A DNA stretch of 64,000 nt from Enhydrobacter aerosaccus (GCF_900167455.1 NZ_FUWJ01000007.1:62001-126000), one strand, 5' to 3'; counted from the stretch's first letter, positions 9,414 through 17,900 are shown. The notes: generated by a model not told the origin, from the sequence alone. Numbers and translations are program-made.

Positions 9414-9554
9414 CCCTTTCGCGGAACCCGCGAAGGGGAGGTGTCGCCGTCTTACGGCGACGGAGGGGTCACGGGCCACAACGATCTCGCCGCCTATGAC
9501 CCCTCCGTCCTCGTAAGACGAGGACACCTCCCCTCGGCGGAGTCCGCCGAGGGG
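9414..9554. repeat. Compound palindromic repeat of four hairpins
   Basis: Between tldD and the quinone oxidoreductase lies a 141-bp structure. Two 37-bp arms (9435-9471 and 9497-9533) are inverted copies of each other. Each contains its own hairpin. The arms differ at their hairpin stems by paired changes: arm 1 has GTCGCCGTC/GGCGAC and arm 2 read on the other strand has GTCCTCGTC/GAGGAC, so pairing is kept. Outer hairpins, 9414-9438 (TTCGCGG/CCGCGAA) and 9530-9554 (TCGGCGG/CCGCCGA), close the unit. It resembles intergenic REP/BIME-type elements. Confidence 0.85.
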
Positions 9555-9566
9555 AGGGTGTACCCA

Positions 9567-10538
9567 TCAAACGACCAGGACGATCTTGCCAAAATGGGCA
9601 TTGGCCTTCATGTGCGCAAGCGCGTCGGCGGCCTGGGCGAGGGGGAAGGTCTTGTCGATCGGCAGGCTGAGCTTGCCGGCCTCGATCGCCGGCCACAGGT
9701 CCTTGCGGGCGGCCTGCACGATGGCCCGCACTTCTTCCGGCGAGCGGGTGCGGAAGGTGACGCCGATGTAATCGATGCGCTTCAGCGCATGGAGATCGAA
9801 GTTGAACTCGCCCTTCATGCCGCCCAGCCGGCCGACATTGACGATGCGGCCCAGGATAGCCGCGGCCTCCATGTTCTGGTTCATGACGCCGGCCGAGACC
9901 TGATCGACGATCAGGTCGACGCCCTTGCCACCGGTGGCCTCCTTGACCTTCTCCGGCCACTTGGGATCGCGCGTGTCCAGGGCGAGATCGCAGCCGAACT
10001 CCTTGAGCCGGGCCCGGCGCTGGTCGTTGGTCGAGGTGCCCATGACGACGCTGGCACCCATATGCTTGGCGATCTGCATGCCGAGCAGGCCGACACCGGA
10101 ACTCGCCCCCTGGATCAGAACCGTTTCGCCGGCCTTGAAGCGGCCGGCGCCGACCAGGGCATTGTGCATGGTCTGAACCGCCACCGGCATGCAGGCGGCC
10201 TGCTCCCAGCTCATGTTGTTGGCGGGAACCTTGTGGGCGCGGCCGGCATCGGCGACGGCATACTCGGCGAAGCCACCCGCGACCGAACTCATGACGCGAT
10301 CGCCCGGCTTGAATTCCGTTACCGCGGCGCCAACCGCCTCGACCTCGCCGGCGCATTCCAGCCCCACGATGGTGCCTGGCCCGCCGACTGCGCCGTGACG
10401 ATGGCCGGCCGCGACGGCGAGGTCGGCCCGATTGAGGGACGCCGCCTTGACGCGGATCAGCAGTTCGTTGGCCTTCGGCACCGGCTTCGCCACCTCGGCA
10501 AGGCCCACTCCTTTTTCCCCGACTACCGCTGCCTTCAT
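9567..10538 (-). CDS. NADPH:quinone oxidoreductase (zinc-type MDR family)
   Basis: The product (323 aa) begins MKAAVVGEKGVGLAEV and contains NRADLAVAAGHR, PGTIVGLECAGEVEAVG and the NAD(P)-binding strand VLIQGASSGVGLLGMQIAKHMGA. These are the marks of QorA/TED2-like medium-chain reductases. The structural-zinc cysteines of alcohol dehydrogenases are absent, as expected for quinone reductases. Related enzymes reduce quinones or 2-enals. It is transcribed alone on the minus strand. Confidence 0.88.
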   Translation of the reverse strand: MKAAVVGEKGVGLAEVAKPVPKANELLIRVKAASLNRADLAVAAGHRHGAVGGPGTIVGLECAGEVEAVGAAVTEFKPGDRVMSSVAGGFAEYAVADAGRAHKVPANNMSWEQAACMPVAVQTMHNALVGAGRFKAGETVLIQGASSGVGLLGMQIAKHMGASVVMGTSTNDQRRARLKEFGCDLALDTRDPKWPEKVKEATGGKGVDLIVDQVSAGVMNQNMEAAAILGRIVNVGRLGGMKGEFNFDLHALKRIDYIGVTFRTRSPEEVRAIVQAARKDLWPAIEAGKLSLPIDKTFPLAQAADALAHMKANAHFGKIVLVV

Positions 10539-10580
10539 GACGACGCTCCTCGATTCATTAAAAATTCTGTGGTGACAGAA

Positions 10581-10625
10581 ACCCGAATCACCGGGTTCCC
10601 GTTAAAAAAACGGAAATTTAACGGG
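10581..10625. repeat. Two adjacent inverted repeats upstream of the quinone reductase
   Basis: ACCCG (10581-10585) pairs with CGGGT (10592-10596). Directly after, CCCGTTAAA (10598-10606) pairs perfectly with TTTAACGGG (10617-10625). The stretch is A/T-rich against a GC-rich background. It lies 43-87 bp upstream of the oxidoreductase start, so it could be an operator. A degenerate terminator for transcription from the other side is the alternative. Confidence 0.5.
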
Positions 10626-10798
10626 CCCGTTCGCCGAAGGGATTTCCCTCATGAGTTTTTCTTGAATGAAGTCCGGTCGGCATATGTGGCTCCGCGCGCT
10701 TGTCGTCGGGCACAATAACGCTTCGCGCGGAAACACACGATTCTGGTCACCTACGGCCGACCGCAACGAGGAACGCGGCGCGGCGAGCGCCGACGCCT

Positions 10799-10885
10799 TT
10801 AGACGATCCGGCTCTCGCGGCCTTCCCAGTAACGGTCGCGCAGCAGGCGCTTGTAGAGCTTGCCGGTCCGATGGTGCGAGAGCCC
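10799..10885 (-). pseudogene. Relic of the 3' end of an acyl-CoA ligase gene
   Basis: Read on the minus strand this piece encodes TGKLYKRLLRDRYWEGRES followed by RIV and a stop. The intact ligase at 13557-15098 ends with TGKLYKRLLRDRYWQGRES, KIM and a stop. A 35-bp stretch (10833-10867) is identical to 13591-13625. The rest of the gene is missing. The 530-bp gap 10539-11071 otherwise holds only the inverted repeats above and no convincing gene. Confidence 0.8.
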
Positions 10886-11071
10886 GTATCGATCGTCCTG
10901 TCGCCCGTTTTGTGCACTTCGAACATGCTTTTCAAGGCGTGGGCAGCTCGGTCATATTGCCTCAATAAACGACGATCGTTCTGGCAAGGGGAAGGACGAC
11001 ATGGGGGACGCATTCGAAATCGCGCCGGCTGCCGTGGCCGCGCTCTCACCGTCGTGGGTGCATATCGCGCC

Positions 11072-12040
11072 ATGAAGCGGCGTGCCTTCACCGGCCTGCT
11101 TGCCAGCGCAGTCGCCTGGCCGTCGGCGAGGCGTGCCCAGGCGAGGAAGGCGGGCCTCAAGGTCGGCTACGTCATCCCCGCGACCAAGACCACTGCAGCC
11201 ACCGCGGCCTTCACCGACGGCATGCGCTCCGTCTCGCCCGAGTTGCGCGATGTCGAGGACGTGCTGCGCTACACGGGCGGTGACCCGGCAAGGATCGTCC
11301 CGACGATCAAGGATCTGATCGAGAGCAAGGTGACGCTTCTGGTTCCCCCCGGACCGGCCCTTCTGCGCGCCGCCAAGGGGATCGCCGGCACGCTTCCCAT
11401 CGTCACCTACGACTTCGAAACCGATCCGGTGGCCGAAGGGTTCGCCCAGAGCATCGCCCATCCCGGTGGCAACGTGACCGGAATCTTTCTCGACATGCCG
11501 ACCTTCTCGGGAAAGTGGATGGAGCTGCTGGTCGAGTGTGTGCCGCGCCTGTCGCGCGTCGCCCTGATCTGGGATCCCAGCACCGGCCGCATCCAGATCG
11601 ATTCGCTGACCGCAATCGCCACTCAATTGGGCTTGCAGTTCGATGTCCTCGAAGTGAGGGAGCGAGCCGACTTCACGGGTGCCTTCGCCGGCGCACGGGA
11701 TCGCGGCGCCAATGCCGCCATCCTGCTGTCGTCGCCGCTCGCTTACAACAATCTCTCCGAAACCGCCGAGCTCTCGCTTCGGCACAGGTTGCCCACAATC
11801 ACCCTGTTCTCGCAGTTCGCGCGCGCGGGAGGAATGCTCTCCTATGGCCCCAATCTCGTCGGCGCGGCCCGGCAGGCGGGAGTTCTCGCCGGCAAGGTGC
11901 TGATGGGGGCGGCGCCCGGCAATGTGCCGATCGAACGCCCGACCCGGTTCGAGCTGCTGGTGAACATGCGGACGGCCGAGACGTTCGGCATCAAGATTCC
12001 AGCGCAGTTGCAAGCGCGCGCCGACGAGGTGATCGAGTAG
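11072..12040 (+). CDS. ABC transporter substrate-binding protein (DUF534/TrpX-like)
   Basis: The product (322 aa) starts MKRRAFTGLLASAVAWPSARRAQA, an RR-type leader. Its mature part is of the two-lobed type-1 periplasmic binding fold: LKVGYVIPATK, VTLLVPPGPALLRAAKG, PIVTYDFETDPVAEGF and HPGGNVTGIFLD. This matches the PF04392 family, often near tryptophan/tyrosine-type or unknown uptake systems. No permease or ATPase gene is adjacent, so it is an orphan, common in alphaproteobacteria rich in such genes. The ligand is unknown. Confidence 0.85.
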   Translation: MKRRAFTGLLASAVAWPSARRAQARKAGLKVGYVIPATKTTAATAAFTDGMRSVSPELRDVEDVLRYTGGDPARIVPTIKDLIESKVTLLVPPGPALLRAAKGIAGTLPIVTYDFETDPVAEGFAQSIAHPGGNVTGIFLDMPTFSGKWMELLVECVPRLSRVALIWDPSTGRIQIDSLTAIATQLGLQFDVLEVRERADFTGAFAGARDRGANAAILLSSPLAYNNLSETAELSLRHRLPTITLFSQFARAGGMLSYGPNLVGAARQAGVLAGKVLMGAAPGNVPIERPTRFELLVNMRTAETFGIKIPAQLQARADEVIE

Positions 12041-12049
12041 GCATGGACA

Positions 12050-12221
12050 TTGGTCCACGCCGCGCTGGCGATCCGTTCCGATCCTCGATGGCGTAGCGTC
12101 CGCGGCTTCCAGGACAAGGCGGTGCCGAAGGCGGTGATCCGCGAGATCATCGAGGACGCCAAGCGCGCGCCGTCCTCGATGAACAGCCAGCCCTGGCGCG
12201 TCCATGTCCTCACCGGCGCGC
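12050..12221 (+). pseudogene. Nitroreductase N-terminal fragment
   Basis: This frame encodes AIRSDPRWRSVRGFQDKAVP, KAVIREIIEDAKRAPSSMN and SQPWRVHVLTG. That is the first 60 or so residues of a nitroreductase, with the FMN-binding APSSMNSQPWR loop. After LTGA the homology stops and the reading becomes unrelated. The remaining two thirds of a normal gene are missing, replaced by the DedA piece. No SD-like site precedes it. Confidence 0.75.
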
Positions 12222-12473
12222 TGCTTCCTGCTGTGCGATGCTTCGGGCGCCGTGGTCTGGGTCACGATGTTCGGTCTCGGCGGCTATCTGTTCGGCGAAT
12301 CGATCCTGTACATGTCGGGCTGGATCACACTTTTGTTCGGCGCGGTAACGGCGCTGGCGATGATCGCGGCCTGGCTGTTCATCCGCAGCCGGGAGGAACG
12401 CCTGTCCGAGGAGACTGAACGCGCGCTGCCCGGGCCTCTGCGCCCCGATCCCTCGCGAGCCGGGCAGACCTAG
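12222..12473 (+). pseudogene. DedA-family membrane protein C-terminal fragment
   Basis: In a frame shifted from the nitroreductase piece, the segment FLLCDASGAVVWVTMFGLGG, YLFGESILYMSG and then one more hydrophobic helix and a charged tail resembles the last third of DedA/VTT-fold membrane proteins. The N-terminal domain is absent. Junction with the nitroreductase remnant near 12221 marks an old deletion. Confidence 0.68.
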
Positions 12474-12476
12474 CCT

Positions 12477-13412
12477 TCAGTCCCTGAACTTCGGCAGGAT
12501 CTCGCTCGCCATCAGCTCGTGCGTCTCAGGATCGTTGCGCCAGGTGCTGTAGATCAGGAGCTGGCTGCCGGCGTCCTTGTACTTGCCGACGAGATCGGCG
12601 ATCTGGGCCACCGTGCCCCCCACGCCCATGTAGGTTGCGGGAACTTCGAGGCGCTGGCGCTTGGCAGCGAGCGCGGCCTCGTCGCGCGCGATCAGGAAGG
12701 CGATCGCGTTCGTGCGCTCGATCTCCTCGTAGTCACACTTCTCCGCCTCGCAGTGGCGCTTCAGGACCTCGAGCTTCTGGCGCACCACGTCCGACGGGCC
12801 GAAGAGATTGCACGCGTTGGCGTGCCGGGCCACGGCGCGCAAGGTGAGCTGCTCGCCGCTGCCGCCGATCAAGATCGGAGGATAGGGCTTCTGCACCGGC
12901 TTGGGTTCGAGGATCGCATCCTCGCAATGGAACCAATTGCCGTGAAAGGTCGCGCGCTTCTCGGTCCACATCGCGCGGATCAGCTTGATGGCCTCTTCCA
13001 TCTGGGCGATGCGGGTCGCGGGCTTGGGCGGATATTCCCAGCCATATTGCCTGTACTCCGCCTCGAACCAGCCGGCGCCGATGCCGAAGGTGAGGCGGCC
13101 GCGGCTGATCTGATCGACGCCAGCCGCGATCTTCGCCAGATGCGCGGGATTGCGGTAGTGCACGGACGTGACCAGCGGCGCGAGACGAATGCGCTTGGTC
13201 ACGGCCGCCAGCGCCGCGAGCATCGTCCAGCTTTCCATGAACGGCTCTTCCGGCGGCCCGGCCATGCCGATCTGGATCAGATGGTCCATCACCGAGAACC
13301 AGGTGAAACCCCGTTCTTCAGCCCACTGCGCACGCGCCTTCGTGCCTTCGAAGATCTCGGCCGGATCGCCGGCGCCATAGCGCCAGGACGGATGGTGGAT
13401 GCCGAACTTCAT
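12477..13412 (-). CDS. LLM class flavin-dependent oxidoreductase
   Basis: The protein (311 aa) has the bacterial luciferase-like TIM barrel marks: MKFGIHHPSWRYG at the start, SVMDHLIQIG, RIRLAPLVTSVHYRNPAHLAK, ISRGRLTFGIGAGWFEAEY and PYPPILIGGSGEQLTLR. These enzymes use reduced FMN or F420 on varied substrates. The ATG at 13412, after an AAAAGGAG ribosome site, gives the normal family length. A longer reading to 13517 adds only an unlikely basic extension. Confidence 0.87.
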   Translation of the reverse strand: MKFGIHHPSWRYGAGDPAEIFEGTKARAQWAEERGFTWFSVMDHLIQIGMAGPPEEPFMESWTMLAALAAVTKRIRLAPLVTSVHYRNPAHLAKIAAGVDQISRGRLTFGIGAGWFEAEYRQYGWEYPPKPATRIAQMEEAIKLIRAMWTEKRATFHGNWFHCEDAILEPKPVQKPYPPILIGGSGEQLTLRAVARHANACNLFGPSDVVRQKLEVLKRHCEAEKCDYEEIERTNAIAFLIARDEAALAAKRQRLEVPATYMGVGGTVAQIADLVGKYKDAGSQLLIYSTWRNDPETHELMASEILPKFRD

Positions 13413-13556
13413 GCGACGCTCCTTTTCGATCCACGCGTGAAAAGCCCTTTCGCGGGCGCGCTGTTCCGGGAGGCTACAGCGCGGCCGCGGTATCACGAGC
13501 GAATGACCGTGTGACAAAACGAGGGGCGAGGCCGACTCCGACGACGGGCGGGTCTC

Positions 13557-15098
13557 CTACATGATCTTGCTCTCACGCCCCTGCCAATAGCGGTCGCGCA
13601 GCAGGCGCTTGTAGAGCTTGCCGGTGGGATGGCGCGGCAGCTCGGGCTCGAAGTCGATGCTGCGGGGGCACTTGATGGCCGAGAGCTGCTGCTTGCAATA
13701 GGCGATCAGCTCCTCGGCCAGCGCTGGTCCGGCATCGGCCCAGTGGCGCGGCTGCACCACCGCCTTCACCTCCTCGCCGAAGTCGGGATTGGGCACGCCG
13801 AACACGGCGCAATCCATCACCTTGGGATGGTTGATGAGCAGGTTCTCGCACTCCTGCGGGTAGATGTTCACGCCGCCGGAAATGATCATGAAGGCCTTGC
13901 GGTCGGTCAGATGCAGGAAGCCGTCGGCATCGACGTAGCCGACGTCGCCCAGCGTGCTCCAGCCCTTCGGGTGGCGCGACTCGGCGGTCTTCGTGGCGTC
14001 ATTGTGATACTCGAACGGCCGGCCCTCGGCGAAGTAGATCGTGCCGGGCTGACCTTGGGGCAACTCGTTGCCCTCGTCGTCGCAGATCTTGAGCTTGCCG
14101 ATGATGGCGCGGCCGACCGTGCCCTTGTGCGCCAGCCATTCCGCCGAGTTGCAGAGGGTGAGGCCGTTGCCCTCGGTGCCGGCGTAGTATTCCCACAGGA
14201 TCGGGCCCCACCAGTCGATCATCTGCTCCTTCACCGGGATCGGGCAGGGGGCAGCGGCGTGGATGGCGCATTTCAGCGACGAGACGTCGTACTTGCGCCG
14301 CACCTCCTCCGGCAGCTTGAGGAAGCGCACGAACATGGTCGGCACCACCTGCGTGTGCGTGGCGCGATATTTCTCGACCAGCCGCAGATACTCCTCGGCG
14401 TCGAAGTGCTCCATGATGATCACGGTGCCGCCCAGCCGCATGACGCTCATGTTGAAGCGCAGCGGCGCCGCGTGATAGAGCGGCGCCGGCGACAGATAGA
14501 CCGTGTTCTCGTCGATGCCGTAGAGCTTGCTGGTGATCTGCAGCAGGGGATTATCGGCGTCGATCGGCTGAGGCTCGACCACCGGCAGCACGCCCTTGGG
14601 CCGCCCGGTGGTGCCGGACGAATAGAGCATGTCGTGGCCCGCGGTCTCGTCGGCGATGCGCGTCGCGGGCTGGGCGGCCACGGCGTCTTCCCACGACTCG
14701 TATCCCGGGATCACGCCATCGACCATGTAGCGGCGGGCAACCCCCTTCAGCAGGGGCGCCAGCTCGGCGGCCCGGTCGGAGAGATAGCGCGAGGTGACGA
14801 AGAGTTTCGCCCCGCAATCGGCGACGATGTACTCGACCTCGGGCGCCGTCAGCCGCGAGCTGATGGCGGTGTAGATCAGGCCCGAGCGCTGGGCGCCCCA
14901 GCAGATCTCGAAGAAGCGCGGATGGTTCTCCAGGAACAGCGCGATGTGGTCGCCCGGCCGGAGGCCGGCGGCGCGGAAGAGCTGGGCGATACGGTTGGAC
15001 TGGTCGTCGAGCTGCCGGTAAGTGACGGTCTCGCCGGTGGCGGCCATGACATAGGCCGGCTTGTCGGGATGCTTCTGGGCGTGGATATACGGATGCAC
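13557..15098 (-). CDS. Fatty acyl-CoA/aryl-acid ligase (AMP-binding)
   Basis: This 513-residue adenylate-forming enzyme shows the AMP-binding loop MLYSSGTTGRPKGV, the YYAGTEGNG motif, GWSTLGDVGYVDADGFLHLTDR and the C-terminal PTGKLYKRLLRDRYW with the catalytic lysine. It would activate a carboxylic acid as an acyl-AMP and pass it to CoA. The start is probably the GTG at 15098 (HPYIHAQKHPDKPAYV) behind GGAGGAAAG; longer forms add a low-complexity basic stretch. Substrate unknown. A broken copy of its 3' end lies at 10.8 kb. Confidence 0.9.
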   Translation of the reverse strand: MHPYIHAQKHPDKPAYVMAATGETVTYRQLDDQSNRIAQLFRAAGLRPGDHIALFLENHPRFFEICWGAQRSGLIYTAISSRLTAPEVEYIVADCGAKLFVTSRYLSDRAAELAPLLKGVARRYMVDGVIPGYESWEDAVAAQPATRIADETAGHDMLYSSGTTGRPKGVLPVVEPQPIDADNPLLQITSKLYGIDENTVYLSPAPLYHAAPLRFNMSVMRLGGTVIIMEHFDAEEYLRLVEKYRATHTQVVPTMFVRFLKLPEEVRRKYDVSSLKCAIHAAAPCPIPVKEQMIDWWGPILWEYYAGTEGNGLTLCNSAEWLAHKGTVGRAIIGKLKICDDEGNELPQGQPGTIYFAEGRPFEYHNDATKTAESRHPKGWSTLGDVGYVDADGFLHLTDRKAFMIISGGVNIYPQECENLLINHPKVMDCAVFGVPNPDFGEEVKAVVQPRHWADAGPALAEELIAYCKQQLSAIKCPRSIDFEPELPRHPTGKLYKRLLRDRYWQGRESKIM

Positions 15099-15230
15099 TT
15101 GGACTCTTTCCTCCGGACTACGCTCTTGACTCGGGCGTCTGTGACGGCGGCCATATGACCGGAGAGGTCGGGTCATCGCAAGCATTGACCCGGTTCCGCC
15201 CTTCGGCTTTATTCCGGTCGCACCGAGCGT

Positions 15231-15317
15231 GCCCCCGTGGCGGAATTGGTAGACGCGCCTGACTCAAAATCAGGTTTCCTCACGGAAGTGTTGGTTCGAG
15301 TCCGACCGGGGGCACCA
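15231..15317 (+). tRNA. tRNA-Leu (anticodon CAA)
   Basis: The 87-nt gene has the acceptor pair GCCCCCG/CGGGGGC, a D-arm GGAATTGGTAGACGC typical of leucine tRNAs, the anticodon loop CTCAAAA (CAA), a long variable arm and a T-arm with GGTTCGAGTCC. It ends in an encoded CCA. It reads UUG. It is the probable integration target of the ICE, whose integrase lies 278 bp downstream with its 3' end facing the tRNA. Confidence 0.96.
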
Positions 15318-15333
15318 GGGCTAGAATGCAAGC

Positions 15334-15359
15334 GGGCCAGCATTTAAGCGCACTGGCCC
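15334..15359 (+). terminator. Hairpin after tRNA-Leu
   Basis: GGGCCAG (15334-15340) pairs with CTGGCCC (15353-15359) across a 12-nt loop, 17 bp after the tRNA. No T-tract follows, so it may be a weak terminator or merely part of the attachment region. Confidence 0.4.
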
Positions 15360-15394
15360 GGCGATCCACAGGGGGAGAACGAACAGGGGATTTT

Positions 15395-15431
15395 GTTGCA
15401 CGTCCAGTCGCACGTCGCCCAAACGTGCAAC
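15395..15431. repeat. Inverted repeat in the integrase-tRNA interval
   Basis: GTTGCACGT (15395-15403) pairs perfectly with ACGTGCAAC (15423-15431), and a third GCACGT lies between them. The position between tRNA-Leu and the integrase 3' end fits integrase or RdfS arm-binding sites. That role is inferred only from location. The 277-bp interval has no gene. Confidence 0.45.
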
Positions 15432-15594
15432 ACGGTTTGTTCTCAGGCTCTCGGCCGGCGCGATCCGGTCGTGCGGTTGAGGCATCAAGGCGACACCTTC
15501 ACCGGGATCTGCCAACGGGGAGGAAACGGCCGAGGCTGCCGCACCACCAGGCGCAGTAGGCGAGGCGACCCGACCACATGGGGCTTCGGGATGA

Positions 15595-16884
15595 TCATGC
15601 CTTCGCTCCCTTCGCCTCGTGGTCCAGCCGCAGCTGCAGCGCGGCGGCGGCTTGGTCGGCGGTGCGCGCGCGGTAGTGCTTCAGGATGTCCTCGATCTCG
15701 TCGGCCGAGTGGCCGGTAATGCCGCGTATCAGCTCGGCCGGCACGCCGGCGTCGAAATTAAACGTCACGCAAGTGTGCCGCAGCGTCCGGATGGTCAGCT
15801 TCTCGGTGGGCACGGCGAGCGGATCGCCGGCGACCAGGCCGACATAATACCGCGTGGGGAAGCTGGGATGCGTCGCGGCCAGCTGCTCGCGCAGATCGTT
15901 GAAGGCGTCGCGGAAGTGGCTGGCGCCGCGCCAGGGCACGCCGGCGCGATCGGTGAAGAAGCGGGCCGCGCGCACGGCGGACGCCGCCTGGCGCGCCCGG
16001 GCCGCCGCCACGCGCGCCACCAGCTCGGGCACCTGGTCCCAGGGGATGACGTTGGGCACGCCGGTCTTGCTCTGCTGGAAGGCGAGCAAGGGCCGGTCGA
16101 AGAAGTCGGCTGGCCAGTCCAGCCAGTCCTGCCGGCGCACGCCCAGCCAGGACATGAACACCATGGCGTCGCCCAGACTGGGCTGGCCTTGGCCGTCGGC
16201 CAGCTCGATGAAGGCGCGCACCGCCTCGCGCGGCCACGGCAGCGGGTTGCTGGAGGGCAACGAAAGGTTCAGCGAGGCCAGCGGGTTCTCGTGCTTGGGC
16301 ACGATGCCGGGGTGATCCACGTCCTCGTAGATCAGGCGCACCTGATTGAAGAAGGCGCGCGCCGTGCGATAGAGCGCATGGGCGCCGGATTTGCCGCCGG
16401 CGATCGCGCGCTGCATGAGCCAGGTGCGCGCCGCACCAGGCGACAGGCGGCGCCATTGCGTCTCGCCGAACTGCTCGACCAGCAGCCCGAGGTAGGTCGT
16501 GTATTCCTTCTGTGTCTTGGCCGACAGCTCGCCGAACATCGGATGCGCGCGGAAGTCGGCGACCATGGCGCCGATCGTGCCGGGCGGATAGAGCTTGCCC
16601 TTCTGCTTCTTGCGCGCCGGCGCCTCGACCACGCGGCCGAGCTTGTCGATGCGCCAGGGCCCGTAGCCGTCCTCGCCGTTGCGCCAGCGGCGGTAGATGT
16701 CGGCGACGGCCGCGCACGCTTGAGCGGCCTCCAGGTCGTCGCGGATCGGCCGCTCGAAACGATCGTGCAGCCGCACGGTCGCCCAACCGTGCCGGCGATC
16801 GGCCTGGCGCGGCGCGAAGTAATGGCGACGGGTGCCGTCGTCATTGGTGAAGGATTGGAGATAGGGCACGCCGATCTTGCTCAT
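15595..16884 (-). CDS. Tyrosine recombinase (ICE integrase)
   Basis: This 429-residue integrase would join the element to the tRNA-Leu site and excise it with RdfS. The catalytic domain shows SWLGVRRQDWLDW (first Arg), TIRTLRHTCVTFNFDAG (His-x-x-Arg type block), GHSADEIEDILKHYRAR with the His and the nucleophilic Tyr. The N-terminal half is of the SAM-like core-binding type. The start chosen is the ATG at 16884 (MSKIGVPYLQSF) behind a GAGAGG site; the open frame continues further upstream without support. Its 3' end points to the tRNA, the usual arrangement for tRNA-targeted ICEs. Confidence 0.92.
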   Translation of the reverse strand: MSKIGVPYLQSFTNDDGTRRHYFAPRQADRRHGWATVRLHDRFERPIRDDLEAAQACAAVADIYRRWRNGEDGYGPWRIDKLGRVVEAPARKKQKGKLYPPGTIGAMVADFRAHPMFGELSAKTQKEYTTYLGLLVEQFGETQWRRLSPGAARTWLMQRAIAGGKSGAHALYRTARAFFNQVRLIYEDVDHPGIVPKHENPLASLNLSLPSSNPLPWPREAVRAFIELADGQGQPSLGDAMVFMSWLGVRRQDWLDWPADFFDRPLLAFQQSKTGVPNVIPWDQVPELVARVAAARARQAASAVRAARFFTDRAGVPWRGASHFRDAFNDLREQLAATHPSFPTRYYVGLVAGDPLAVPTEKLTIRTLRHTCVTFNFDAGVPAELIRGITGHSADEIEDILKHYRARTADQAAAALQLRLDHEAKGAKA

Positions 16885-16939
16885 GCTGCCGACCTCTCTT
16901 CCGCGGGAAGGGTGGCGCAGAGCGAGACGCCTGGTCAAC

Positions 16940-17230
16940 TCAACCAACTGGTGCATAGGAGTTCCGGCGCCCCCGTGAAATGGGCTTGTGATCGCGGGCG
17001 TCGGATGGCGGCTTCTGAAAGGGATTCTGGCCTGCCTCGGCGAGCCAAGCGGCGACGGCCCCGGCCGACCACAAGCCACGCTCGAAGGGATGGGGAAAGC
17101 CCTTGCCGTAGAGCCTCTTGCGCACACGATCGCGGTCAAACCAACCCGGCGGCTTATTGAACAGCCGGGTGATGTCGCCAGAGGTCAAAGGTGCAGAGCA
17201 CGTACTCTGTATGGGAGCATAGGCATTCAT
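16940..17230 (-). CDS. Small DNA-binding (AlpA/excisionase-like) protein
   Basis: The 96-residue basic protein has the segment LTSGDITRLFNKPPGWFDRD, followed by VRKRLYGKGFPHPFERGLWS and AGAVAAWLAEAG, the shape of a winged-helix MerR/AlpA-type DNA reader. Such small proteins commonly lie just upstream of ICE integrase genes and act as excision or regulatory factors. It is 55 bp from the integrase and read in the same direction, so the two may be cotranscribed. The ATG at 17230 is preferred over the upstream in-frame ATG at 17257. Confidence 0.7.
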   Translation of the reverse strand: MNAYAPIQSTCSAPLTSGDITRLFNKPPGWFDRDRVRKRLYGKGFPHPFERGLWSAGAVAAWLAEAGQNPFQKPPSDARDHKPISRGRRNSYAPVG

Positions 17231-17482
17231 AAGTGAATAGCGACCCTGCGGTCGCATCCTCGAAAGGAGATGACTGCTTGTGAGCCACGAGTGACCGTAG
17301 TCGGGTTTTCGTGCTCACTAAACGGCCTGCTTCTACGCAGAACCGCGCCGTTGTCCGCCAGAGCTACCGATCGCTCCATGGCAAGGCCCTGCATCAAATG
17401 GCCTTCCTGACTTGGCGGGTTGATCGTACGCCTTAGGCGACTGCTCGGCGCTGTCTGGTGTTGATTGCCTGGAGAGGACCCA

Positions 17483-17701
17483 TCAACGACGTTTGGGCGG
17501 TCGCAAGAGATCGAGATGGCTGACGCCCAGCGCGTTGGCGATTTCGTAAACCGTGACGACCGTCGGGTTCCGATTCCCCTGTTCGAGGCCGCTGATGTAT
17601 TGCTGGCTGAAGCCGCAAATCTCCACCAGTTCCTCTTGGGTCAGGCCCTTTCTCAGCCTGATGCGTCGAACATTCCGCCCCACCAACTTGCGCATGTCCA
17701 T
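17483..17701 (-). CDS. qseC: XRE-type repressor QseC
   Basis: The 72-residue product is one Cro/C1-type helix-turn-helix: RRIRLRKGLTQEELVEICGF, SQQYISGLEQGNRNPTVVTV and YEIANALGVSHLDLL. It lies divergent to a DUF2285 gene that matches QseM. In ICEMlSym(R7A) QseC of the same size controls qseM and itself from operators between the two genes, so the name rests on size, fold and synteny. An AT-rich operator-like stretch starts right at its promoter side. Read on the minus strand from the ATG at 17701. Confidence 0.82.
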   Translation of the reverse strand: MDMRKLVGRNVRRIRLRKGLTQEELVEICGFSQQYISGLEQGNRNPTVVTVYEIANALGVSHLDLLRPPKRR

Positions 17702-17713
17702 GCGCCGAAGTCA

Positions 17714-17757
17714 GCGGTATACAAACTATAAAGTTTATCAACTATATTATGTATCGC
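17714..17757. promoter_or_regulatory. Candidate QseC operator/divergent promoter
   Basis: In a GC-rich background this interval is strongly AT-rich. It contains the dyad AAACT (17723-17727) / AGTTT (17732-17736) and a second AACTATATTATG half that could be a -10-like or second operator site. Its location just upstream of qseC and before qseM matches the operators described for the Mesorhizobium ICE. The bound protein is inferred. Confidence 0.55.
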
Positions 17758-17900
17758 GTGGTTTGCGTGGAGAAGAAGTGGCGTAGTTCACCACCACTTC
17801 TATCCACATCGGCCCGACGCATGTCACTGGCCTCTCGACTCTTACTCCGTAAATTGAAGTCCAGGGCGCTTGGCGAACATCAGCAGGAGGGCAGAGCGCA

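Noticed and set aside
13629..15158. 509-residue open frame on the plus strand
   Set aside because: Antisense to the AMP-binding ligase, whose motifs are clear.
15619..17160. 513-residue open frame on the plus strand
   Set aside because: Antisense to the integrase, whose catalytic residues are clear.
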